A stretch of DNA of 15,937 bases from positions 1 to 15,937 of the forward strand of contig JAPLSP010000408.1 of NCBI GenBank assembly GCA_026398575.1. Reading direction: 5' to 3'. The DNA is from Candidatus Sumerlaeota bacterium. Lineage in GTDB: Bacteria; Sumerlaeota; Sumerlaeia; JADFCT01. A model generated the notes under the pieces. The model made no database searches and was not told where the DNA came from. It saw only the letters and a list, made by a program, of their open reading frames with translations. Positions 1 through 6,826 of this stretch are shown here, in pieces. The translations under genes and the position numbers were made by a program. Positions within the stretch are counted from its first letter, which is position 1. Each line of letters opens with the position of its first letter.

Positions 1-2
1 CG

Positions 3-125
3 GAGCGGGACGGCCTACCATTCGGCGCCAGCTTTGATAGGCGCGCTGAGTCATTGATGAAGTTTGGCGCCAAGCTACGTGTCGCGATGCGCCCTCTGGA
101 GGCTGTTATTAATTCATGTCCATAG
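3..125 (+). CDS. Possible C-terminal end of an upstream gene (5' truncated)
   Basis: Reading frame 3 is open from the window edge to a TAG at 123-125. It gives about 40 residues with G/C-rich third positions, ending ...RPLEAVINSCP. The stop overlaps the start of the CPBP protease at 116 by 10 bases, a common arrangement of co-translated genes, and the GGAGG that would serve the protease lies inside this frame. The piece is too short to assign a family. It could instead be non-coding leader, so confidence is low. Confidence 0.35.
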   Translation, partial: ERDGLPFGASFDRRAESLMKFGAKLRVAMRPLEAVINSCP

Positions 126-1642
126 AACCCCCTCCATTGCCGCCAGACTTGTTGCCGGACTTGGCGCCGCTTGCGGAGCGGTCCGATTTGCCTCCCAAAG
201 GGCATTGGGTTTTTATTTTGCTGTTCTGCCTTTCGCTGGCGTTTCTGGTTCCCACCATTCAGGGACCTTCGATTCGCAATTGCTTTTTTGATAGCGGAAA
301 AAACAAGGCCACCCCCGGCGAATCTTTCGAGTTGATTGTCCAGGCCAAGATGATCATCGCCTTGAATGAAATTCAGAATTCGTCGCAGGCGTCCTTGAAG
401 GCGGAAATCGGGGCGCTGAAATCTCCGTTCTCAAAAGTATCGCCGGTCAATTCCCTCCAAGCGATGGTCAAAGACAAAGCATCTCCGAATGCCCTGCTTC
501 GCGCTCTGGCGCTGGCGGGATATCTGGGCTGGAAAGATCAGGCCAACCAGATCGCAAAGCGCTTGAAGGATGCGGAAGAAACCGGAGGGATGAATCCCGA
601 TCAACGCCGCCTCAGCGAAACATTATGCCGTTTCTATGGCGAAGAGGCGCGGGCGCCCTTGAGCGAAGATGAAGCGCATCTGGTCCATGAGCGCTTCGGA
701 TGGTTTGCCCGTGTTGTCGAGTGCGATCAATGGCTATTGACAGACCCACCCAAGGGGCGCGAGGCGAAGGCAGCCCTTCGCGTCGAATGCCGGCGCGCGC
801 TCATAGTGTGCGCGGCGGCATTCATGATCGGCCTGTGTCTTTGCCTGGTTGGAGTTGTGCTGCTGATGGTGTTCCTGATTTTGTCATACGCCGGACGAAC
901 GCGTTGGGGCGAACTGCGAGCCCGGGTAATGCAATCTCTTGCCAACGGCGCCGGCGGATTCCAGCCTTGGCAGGCATTCGAGGCGTTTACGCTTTATCTC
1001 ACTGTTTTTGCGGCGGCCATGATCGCGGTCAACGCCATGAGCCTTCCGAAAAGCGGAATGATCCGCCTGGCTGCGCAGCTCTGGACACTTGCGGCGGCGG
1101 CTGTATTGCTTTGGCCTTTGGCGAGAGGGGCACGATTCCTGGAGGCGCGTCGCTGGGTCGGCTTGGTCCGGGGCAGGGGAGCGGGCGTCGAAGCGCTGGC
1201 GGGCGCCGCCGGATACGCCGGCATCTTTCCCTTGATGGTAGGCGCCGCGATCGCCACGGCGCTGTGGGCCTCGCGCCTGGGAATTTCCGCCGCCGAGGGA
1301 GCACACCCGCTGGCGCCGCTCGTGGCCGAGAGTCCCGCATGGGGACTGAGAATTTATGTCCTATTCCTGGCCGTCATCGTGGCGCCGGTGATGGAGGAGA
1401 TCATGTTTCGCGGATTGTTCTATGGATGTCTGCGATCCGTGATGCGCGCTCCGGCGGCGGTTATCGTATGTGGATTGCTCTTCGCCTCCCTCCATCCGCA
1501 GGGGATACTGGGCGTTCCCACCTTGTTTGTTTTGGGCGCGGGATTCTCCATCCTGCGCGAATGGCGCGGCTCGCTGATCGCCCCGATCCTCGCGCACGCG
1601 CTGGTCAACGGCGGGACGATGGCAATTCTGATGCTGCTATGA
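116..1642 (+). CDS. CPBP family intramembrane protease (CAAX/ABI type) with long N-terminal extension
   Basis: This 508-residue membrane protein has the CPBP/ABI (CAAX prenyl protease 2-like) signature in its last 85 residues. EEIMFR (E427, E428, R432) is the EExxxR motif, LLFASLH gives H460, and AHALVN gives H494 and N498; these residues form the presumed glutamate/histidine active site in the membrane. Hydrophobic segments lie near residues 31-49, 227-258, 292-310, 318-335, 365-385 and through the catalytic domain. Unusually, about 175 hydrophilic, mostly helical residues separate the first two segments, whereas typical family members are 200-300 residues long. The start is fixed by an in-frame TAA just before ATG 116. 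A GGAGG lies 13 bases upstream, longer than ideal spacing. The substrate is unknown; family members process prenylated proteins or bacteriocin peptides or act as immunity proteins. The family call is firm, the role is not. Confidence 0.88.
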   Translation: MSIEPPPLPPDLLPDLAPLAERSDLPPKGHWVFILLFCLSLAFLVPTIQGPSIRNCFFDSGKNKATPGESFELIVQAKMIIALNEIQNSSQASLKAEIGALKSPFSKVSPVNSLQAMVKDKASPNALLRALALAGYLGWKDQANQIAKRLKDAEETGGMNPDQRRLSETLCRFYGEEARAPLSEDEAHLVHERFGWFARVVECDQWLLTDPPKGREAKAALRVECRRALIVCAAAFMIGLCLCLVGVVLLMVFLILSYAGRTRWGELRARVMQSLANGAGGFQPWQAFEAFTLYLTVFAAAMIAVNAMSLPKSGMIRLAAQLWTLAAAAVLLWPLARGARFLEARRWVGLVRGRGAGVEALAGAAGYAGIFPLMVGAAIATALWASRLGISAAEGAHPLAPLVAESPAWGLRIYVLFLAVIVAPVMEEIMFRGLFYGCLRSVMRAPAAVIVCGLLFASLHPQGILGVPTLFVLGAGFSILREWRGSLIAPILAHALVNGGTMAILMLL

Positions 1643-1703
1643 AGGGGGCTAAGCGCTCTGGATCACAAATTCAGTGACGCATTTTTGCCCAAAGGACGAA
1701 AGC

Positions 1704-1840
1704 AATGCGCTCAGAAAAGGCGCCAGCTTTTGGAGTAAGGTGGCTTGCCGCCTTCTTTTTTGCGCCAAGGCCATTGAATCGCCAAAAAGAAGGCGGCAAG
1801 CCACCTTACTCCAAAAGCTGGCGCAGTTCTTTACCGCATT
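1704..1840. repeat. Large palindromic element with 57-bp arms (REP-doublet or MITE-like)
   Basis: The inner arms 1720-1760 and 1784-1824 are perfect 41-bp inverted copies around a 23-base loop, in which 1762-1764 can also pair with 1780-1782. The symmetry continues outward without gaps: 1704-1719 against 1825-1840 match at 10 of 16 positions, including the 6-bp ends AATGCG/CGCATT. It fills most of the gap between two convergent genes. Both strands read the same short peptide from it, so apparent ORFs here are artefacts of the symmetry. It could act as a bidirectional terminator. No transposase and no obvious target-site duplication are visible. Confidence 0.9.
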
Positions 1841-1859
1841 AAATTTCACCAGACATGCA

Positions 1860-4676
1860 CTATTGGTGATGCTCGGTGAAATGGCCGGTGGGGGATGTAT
1901 CGCCCTTGAAATTAATTATGGAATTGGAGTTTGTATAGGCGTCGCCCTGGATGAGGGGCTTGGGCAAAAGCCCCGGCGCCTTGGGCAAGACGCGGATGGT
2001 CTTGATGATTCCGGCGAAATCCGGCTGGCCATTGGCGTGCGCGCCGGCGATGAATTGGCCCGCGACCCCAAGGTCGCCGCGCAGCAGCTGAATGCTCGCG
2101 AGCGGAGCGTTGGATTCCTGCCCATATCCCGCAGCCAGGATTGCCGCCGTCGTGGGACGGTCAATGGCTCCGAGGCGGCCGCCTGTATAGCTGGTGGCGC
2201 CGTCCGCCTGGGTCCATTTCGCGTATCTGGCCTGAAGCGCCTTCACGCCTCCATTGCACGTCATCGTGCTGAACGCAATATCACCGCCGGTAACGAGCAT
2301 GGTTTGTATGCCGGTGTAACTGCGCATTTCCGCCACGACCCAATCGGCGCGCAGATAATCGGCGTACTTGATCACGTCTTGGGTCCGATAAGCGCGCAAC
2401 TGCGTTCCCCAGCGTAGTCCGCTCAGGCTAACGTTTTTCAAACTGCCGCACTGAATCTCTCCGCAGTGGATCGCGCTTCCGGCGCCGGAGACGGAGAGCG
2501 TTCCCAAAACACTGATGATGCAGTCGCTGGTCGCTTCGCAAAAGGTGATAAAAGGGGGAATGCCCGTGGGCACGATGCGTTTCGATATCAGGCGCAGGCT
2601 GGTGTTGGCGCTCGAAAACAGCCCGCGCAACCGCACGCCGCTGAGATGGACCGTCATCGAGCGCTTGATCGGCGCGGTAACGGAGGTGATGGTCTCGACA
2701 ATTTGCGTGTCGGCGCAATTGCCCAGGCTTTGGCCCGTCTGCTCGTACCATCCACCGGGATGCGATCCCAGTTTTTGCGAAAGAACCGGCCAGGTGGAAT
2801 TCATCCGCGCCGCCATGCTGATCGAGCGAATGGTCCGGGCGGTGATGGATTGGACCGTGCAGCTGCTGGCGGTCACGGCGCCAAGATTGCCTGCGGCGGT
2901 CAGTTCGGCGATGGGCGCTTGTGTATAAAACTTCGCAAAGCCTCCGGCGGTTTGGATGCGCGGGATCGTTTCTCCCCACGTCACGCCTTTGCGGCGCTTG
3001 ATATTGAGTGTATCGCTGTCGTTTCCGCCGGTGATGGCAATGCCGTCGGTTGTCACGTCAACGCGCCCGCCGTGTTTTGTGACATAAGTGATCGCGTAAT
3101 CCTTGGTCCATAGATACCAGGTTCTACCCACGATCGAAGTTCTCGCAGTAGGGTCCAGGCCGAAAGCGGTTGAATCGCTCATGCGCCAGGCTTCAATGGC
3201 GTATTTCCTCACAAAATCATAGCTCAGCCATGCGTATCCCGACTCGCCCCAACCGGCGCCCCAGGAATTGACGATGCGGAAGGCATGTTTAATGTCGCTG
3301 CACCCTGTCACACAAACGGCGTGGAAGCCGAGGAATCGCTCATCCGCGATCGTCTCGACGGTATAGACGTCCTGCTTATAATTGACAAAGCTTAGAAATA
3401 CCGGAATACCGAGCATGACGCAATCGCCCGGCGGCTGATTGCCGTTGGCGTCCAACGGCGGCGCCAGCCTTTTAATGAGCGGCGCCACGTTGTTGTTCCA
3501 CAGGCTCGCGAAACGCTGCGTGTCGAAGTTGACATGCGGCGTATGGGCGAAAAAGGGCGCATATCCCAGCTCCTTGAATTGCGCCGCCTCTTGGAAATGG
3601 ACGTCGCTGGTGACTGTGTCGGCAGAGGGGAAATCCTTGAGCGTCGGCGCGCCATAGCCCCGAAGCAGCTCGCCGGCGAAATGGAAATGGTTGCCGCCGC
3701 CATTGGCCCAGAGGAAATAGGGGCTGATGATGCCGGCTGGGTCGGTAGTCACCAGCGCATTGCGCTGCAGATTTTCCTGATAGGTTTTGGCGTAGTATCC
3801 CATCGCCCAGCAAACGCCGGCGCCGTAGCCGTGCGGGAATTGCGCAGTGCTGTAAGGGGCGAATCCGCCCGAGGTCGTCTGATCATAAACGGGCGGCACG
3901 AGCGCGCCCAGGTCCGCGATCACCGGCGCCACGGCCAATTCATCCCGCTGCGATCCGGCAATCGGGGCCGTGGTGGATGGATCGTGCGTGACATAGACGC
4001 GATGGCGGCGAATTGGGCCGATATTTTTGCCGAACCAGAAATCCAGCGTTTCGCTCCCATACCATGCCGACTGCTCCTGCCAGTTCCGCTCGAGCGTAAT
4101 GTGCAGGGTTACATATTCTCCCGCCGGCACGGTGATGGTTTCGATTTTGGCGGCGACAAGGCGAACGGTTTCCGAGCCGGAACTGTCGGCGGTGAAGTAA
4201 ATGCCGCCGTTGCCGATGCCCTGGTTCACGCCGTCCGTATTCAGCACGATCGGCAAAAGCTCCAATGGATCATTGTAGGTGCGTTTGACTTTGCTCGAAT
4301 CTTCGTATTGCGCCAGAATCAAATATTGATCGGTCCATTCCATCTGCCAATCGCTCCAGCGATTGGCGGATTGGATATCCTTCATCGAATAGACGGCATC
4401 AAAAGCGCCGACGCTCAATGGCCCGGAAATTTGATAATGGATTTCCTTCTTGGCGCTCGTGTCATTGATCTGGCGCAGATAAGTCAGCGACACCTTGTCA
4501 ACGATAGGCCAATAGTCCTTCATGGAGTATGTATCGGCGGCGCCGTGCCGCGAAATCGCGGCAAACACCAGGGATACGCCTATGCATAGGATTATCTGCG
4601 AAGCGCGCGTCGGATGAAAGCGGTTACTATGAAAGGTTCTACCTGGCGCTGCTGCGGTCTTACGAAAGAAACTCAT
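1860..4676 (-). CDS. Secreted C1 (papain-like) cysteine peptidase with N-terminal beta domain and repetitive C-terminal region
   Basis: This 938-residue protein is probably exported: a hydrophobic stretch at about 27-41 is followed by small residues and AADT. Residues about 55-235 form a beta-rich domain containing ITVPAGEYVTLHI and TLDFWFGKNIGPI, resembling DUF3108-like domains. The C1 peptidase domain spans about 255-490. VPPVYDQ supplies the oxyanion-hole Gln (Q266), GVCWAMG the nucleophile C289, FLGFHAVCV the base H452, and RIVNSWGAGWGESGY the N470 of the classic NSWG block. The Gln-to-Cys distance is about 23 residues instead of the 6 in papain, so a loop is inserted there. Residues about 530-938 are Gly/Ala/Ser/Thr-rich with repeated short hydrophobic strands, suggesting a beta-helix or adhesin-like stalk. 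An AGGAG 8 bases before ATG 4676 supports the start. It lies alone, divergent from osmC. The substrate is unknown. Confidence 0.85.
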   Translation of the reverse strand: MSFFRKTAAAPGRTFHSNRFHPTRASQIILCIGVSLVFAAISRHGAADTYSMKDYWPIVDKVSLTYLRQINDTSAKKEIHYQISGPLSVGAFDAVYSMKDIQSANRWSDWQMEWTDQYLILAQYEDSSKVKRTYNDPLELLPIVLNTDGVNQGIGNGGIYFTADSSGSETVRLVAAKIETITVPAGEYVTLHITLERNWQEQSAWYGSETLDFWFGKNIGPIRRHRVYVTHDPSTTAPIAGSQRDELAVAPVIADLGALVPPVYDQTTSGGFAPYSTAQFPHGYGAGVCWAMGYYAKTYQENLQRNALVTTDPAGIISPYFLWANGGGNHFHFAGELLRGYGAPTLKDFPSADTVTSDVHFQEAAQFKELGYAPFFAHTPHVNFDTQRFASLWNNNVAPLIKRLAPPLDANGNQPPGDCVMLGIPVFLSFVNYKQDVYTVETIADERFLGFHAVCVTGCSDIKHAFRIVNSWGAGWGESGYAWLSYDFVRKYAIEAWRMSDSTAFGLDPTARTSIVGRTWYLWTKDYAITYVTKHGGRVDVTTDGIAITGGNDSDTLNIKRRKGVTWGETIPRIQTAGGFAKFYTQAPIAELTAAGNLGAVTASSCTVQSITARTIRSISMAARMNSTWPVLSQKLGSHPGGWYEQTGQSLGNCADTQIVETITSVTAPIKRSMTVHLSGVRLRGLFSSANTSLRLISKRIVPTGIPPFITFCEATSDCIISVLGTLSVSGAGSAIHCGEIQCGSLKNVSLSGLRWGTQLRAYRTQDVIKYADYLRADWVVAEMRSYTGIQTMLVTGGDIAFSTMTCNGGVKALQARYAKWTQADGATSYTGGRLGAIDRPTTAAILAAGYGQESNAPLASIQLLRGDLGVAGQFIAGAHANGQPDFAGIIKTIRVLPKAPGLLPKPLIQGDAYTNSNSIINFKGDTSPTGHFTEHHQ

Positions 4677-4899
4677 TCAAATGTCTCCTCTTGAAGCGCT
4701 TCGATTTTTTGCGTTACCCAAAGGCGCCGTCATCGTATCCCGGGTAAGCGCTGGCGGAAAGCGGAAAAATCAGCGTGGACGGGCGCGGCGCCGGACCTTC
4801 TGACCCGGCTGTCCCTTATTTCGTTAGAACCCGCTTGCGCGCGCCAGGTTATACACGCTATTTTCATGCCAATAAGTACCCCATCGAAGGATCGCGCGC

Positions 4900-5319
4900 A
4901 TGAGCGTTGAAATTGATATTCGATACGAAGGCGATCTCCATTGCAGCGCCCAGCACGGGCCGTCGGGGAAGACGCTGATCACGGATGCCCCGGTGGACAA
5001 CGGTGGCAAAGGCGACGCGTTCTCACCCACGGACCTTGTCGCGACGTCGCTGGGCGTATGCGTCTTGACGATCATGGGGATCGTGGCGAAGCGGAATGAT
5101 TGGGACATCCGGGGAACGCGCTGTCATGTTGTCAAAGATATGGCCGCCGCGCCCACGCGCAGAATCGGCTCGCTGACGGCGATAATCACGCTGCCCAAGG
5201 GGCTGGTCCTCGGCGCCGCGGATCGCGCTAAACTGGAGAACGCCGTCAATATCTGCCCGGTCAAGCAGAGCCTGCACCCGGATGTGGCCGTGAAGATCGA
5301 GTACGTGTATCCCGAATAG
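4900..5319 (+). CDS. OsmC family peroxiredoxin-like protein
   Basis: This 139-residue cytoplasmic protein is full length for the OsmC/Ohr/YhfA superfamily, thiol peroxidases that reduce organic hydroperoxides and related species. FSPTDLVATSLGVCVLT carries the first conserved cysteine (C54) at the start of the central helix. NICPVKQSLHPDV carries the second (C119). The pair is the expected peroxidatic/resolving pair. The pattern is closer to the general OsmC/YhfA branch than to Ohr, but this was judged by eye. GAAGGA sits 8 bases before ATG 4900, supporting the start. The 223-base region upstream is shared with the divergent peptidase gene; no strong promoter was recognised in it. The nitroreductase follows on the same strand after 168 bases, so co-transcription is possible but not shown. 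Confidence 0.92.
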   Translation: MSVEIDIRYEGDLHCSAQHGPSGKTLITDAPVDNGGKGDAFSPTDLVATSLGVCVLTIMGIVAKRNDWDIRGTRCHVVKDMAAAPTRRIGSLTAIITLPKGLVLGAADRAKLENAVNICPVKQSLHPDVAVKIEYVYPE

Positions 5320-5339
5320 CGCAGCACGATAAATGCATC

Positions 5340-5411
5340 GTCCTTGGAGTCCCTGACATCTTTGCAGTCCTTGGCGTTCTTGCGGTCCTTGTTGTCTTTG
5401 ATGTCTTTCGT
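5340..5411. repeat. Tandem 9-bp repeat tract, 8 degenerate units
   Basis: Eight consecutive 9-base units fit the consensus GTCYTTGNN with no length slips (5340-5348, 5349-5357 and so on to 5403-5411). The complement reads as NNCAAGGAC units, the same family as the tract at 13702-13746, which lies in the opposite orientation. It starts 20 bases after the osmC stop in intergenic DNA. No spacer/repeat structure of a CRISPR is present. Confidence 0.8.
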
Positions 5412-5487
5412 CCGCCAAGCTAAAAAACAAAATCCCTAATAATCATCAACAGCGTCATCATCCATCACAAAACCGGGAGGCAAAACG

Positions 5488-6009
5488 ATGGAACTCTTGA
5501 AAGCAATCCAGGACCGGCACAGCGTCCGAAAGTTCAAGAATCAACCGGTGGCGCGCGAAATTCTTCAGCGCGTGCTTGAAGCGGCGCGTCTGGCGCCGTC
5601 GGCCAGCAACCGGCAGGAATGGCGTTTCGTCGTCGTTGAGGATGCGTCCAGGCGCGCGGCCTTGAGCATGGCGGCCAATCAGCAGCGCTTTGTCGGCGAA
5701 GCGGCCGTGGTCATCGCCGCCTGCGCCGAGACCGACGAGCACGTCATGTCCTGCGGCGAGAAGTGCTATCCGATAGACGTGGCCATCGCGCTCGAACACA
5801 TCGCGCTGCAAGCCACAGATGAAGGTCTCGGAACCTGTTGGGTCGGCGCCTTCAACGCCGCCAAGGTCAAAGAAATCCTGGGCATTCCCGCACACGTCAA
5901 GGTTGTTCAGCTGATGGCCTTGGGCTATCCCGCCGATCCCATCATCCCTGAAAAACGCCGCAAGGAGATGAAGGAGATTGTTTGCTTTGAGAAGTGGAGT
6001 TTGAAGTGA
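5488..6009 (+). CDS. Nitroreductase family FMN-dependent oxidoreductase
   Basis: This 173-residue protein has the features of the nitroreductase (NfnB/YdjA-like) flavin fold. RHSVRKF (R10, S12, R14) binds the FMN phosphate, APSASNRQEW is the second FMN contact, DEGLGTCWVGAF the glycine-rich loop, and LMALGYP the strand near the C-terminus. Such enzymes are usually dimers that use NAD(P)H to reduce nitro compounds, quinones or enones. Short single-domain members like this one are common and their true substrates are mostly unknown. GGGAGG 7 bases upstream of ATG 5488 makes the start secure. It stands between osmC and a lipoprotein gene on the same strand, with gaps of 168 and 108 bases, so a shared redox-stress role with osmC is possible but only inferred. 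Confidence 0.92.
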   Translation: MELLKAIQDRHSVRKFKNQPVAREILQRVLEAARLAPSASNRQEWRFVVVEDASRRAALSMAANQQRFVGEAAVVIAACAETDEHVMSCGEKCYPIDVAIALEHIALQATDEGLGTCWVGAFNAAKVKEILGIPAHVKVVQLMALGYPADPIIPEKRRKEMKEIVCFEKWSLK

Positions 6010-6117
6010 TAGAAATTGCACGACTAAAGACAGTCGAGCGAATGGCAAGTGTTCTTGGGATAAATTCCGGTTCGCGTGCGCTCTCAGACCGGCCTATTTT
6101 CAGCAAGGAGGCGAAAG

Positions 6118-6648
6118 ATGAACAGGGGAAACCACGCAATAGCAGTGAGTCTCATCCTGGCAGGAGCGGTGATCGCGGGGGGATGCGTGGGCGGAAAATC
6201 CGCCACGGCGCCGTCTGAAAACATCGAAATCATAATTGATAATTCCGCCGTCATGGGATTTGACAAAACAGGTGAATGGACAAGCGTCGGCGAGTCGGAC
6301 GATCGCCATTTCGGCCCCGATTTGCTGTGGGCGTATGCCAAATCAGCCGAGCATGGCGCCGCCACCGCCACGTGGACGCCCGACTTGCCCAAGGCCGGCC
6401 AATACGAAGTCTCCATCTGGTACGGCAATGATCCGAACCAGGATCACGACACAAAGGCGCCGTTCGTCGTCAGAGCCGCGGGCAAGGAGTATCCTTTCAC
6501 GGTCAATCTGCGCGAGAATTGCGGCCAGTGGAACAAACTCGGCGTCTTCAAGATGGCCAAGGGAACCGGGAACTCGGTCAAGACTTATACCACCGAAAAC
6601 GGAAACGCCATCGCCGACGCCGTCAAGTTCGTGTACGTTGGGAAGTAG
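6118..6648 (+). CDS. Golvesin-like domain lipoprotein
   Basis: The 176-residue protein begins with a lipoprotein signal peptide: positive residues, then AVSLILAGAVIAGGC with the lipidated cysteine at C23. The mature part is almost entirely one domain, about residues 33-175. It has the pattern of the golvesin C-terminal-like beta-sandwich: IIIDNS, GEWT, ATATWTPDLPKAGQYEVSIW, GQWNKLGVF, and the closing AIADAVKFVYV. That domain normally occurs as a C-terminal module of large secreted enzymes and is thought to bind carbohydrate or protein. Here it stands alone, anchored to the membrane. The start at 6118 is chosen because AAGGAGG lies 7 bases upstream; a longer reading from 6076 would bury the signal peptide. 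The ligand is unknown. Confidence 0.85.
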   Translation: MNRGNHAIAVSLILAGAVIAGGCVGGKSATAPSENIEIIIDNSAVMGFDKTGEWTSVGESDDRHFGPDLLWAYAKSAEHGAATATWTPDLPKAGQYEVSIWYGNDPNQDHDTKAPFVVRAAGKEYPFTVNLRENCGQWNKLGVFKMAKGTGNSVKTYTTENGNAIADAVKFVYVGK

Positions 6649-6742
6649 GATCTGCAATAGCGCACATTGATATTTAGCCAGTAATAGACCTAAGATTCTT
6701 TCCTGCTCCGCACGAAAAAATATGCTGCCTCGCGGCGCAATA

Positions 6743-6803
6743 TCCGTGTTGTCCGGGAAATCCGTGGTAAATTTTTAACCACGGATTTCCCCGATAACAC
6801 GGA
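6743..6803. repeat. Imperfect palindrome with 26-bp arms between convergent genes
   Basis: The arms 6743-6768 and 6778-6803 are inverted copies matching at 24 of 26 positions around a 9-base A/T loop. The arms are built from CCGTG, GGGAAATCCGTGG-type words that look like a dispersed intergenic repeat. It lies between the golvesin lipoprotein (plus) and the ATPase (minus) stop codons and could terminate transcripts from both sides. It has no similarity to the palindrome at 1704-1840. Confidence 0.85.
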
Positions 6804-6826
6804 CAGTAATGAGCGACAACATGTTG

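Noticed and set aside
24..36. GGCGCCAGCTTTG near the left edge, matching 12 bases of the palindrome arm at 1719
   Set aside because: It is too short, lies in a likely coding frame, and is not followed by any more of the element.
700..1677. 325-codon open frame on the plus strand in another frame of the CPBP gene
   Set aside because: It is a Gly/Arg-rich shadow; the overlapping frame has the EExxxR and HxxxN motifs.
1674..2417. 247-codon plus-strand frame and the opposing 66-codon frame at 1649-1849
   Set aside because: Both begin in the palindrome and share the same peptide words only because the DNA is symmetrical; the rest is antisense to the peptidase gene.
3534..4589. 351-codon open frame on the plus strand
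   Set aside because: It lies wholly antisense within the C1 peptidase gene, whose catalytic motifs are unmistakable; the frame is a by-product of high G+C.
5340..5411. Possible CRISPR array
   Set aside because: Units are 9 bases, contiguous and degenerate, with no spacers and no cas genes nearby; the same holds for 13801-13845 and 14738-14821.
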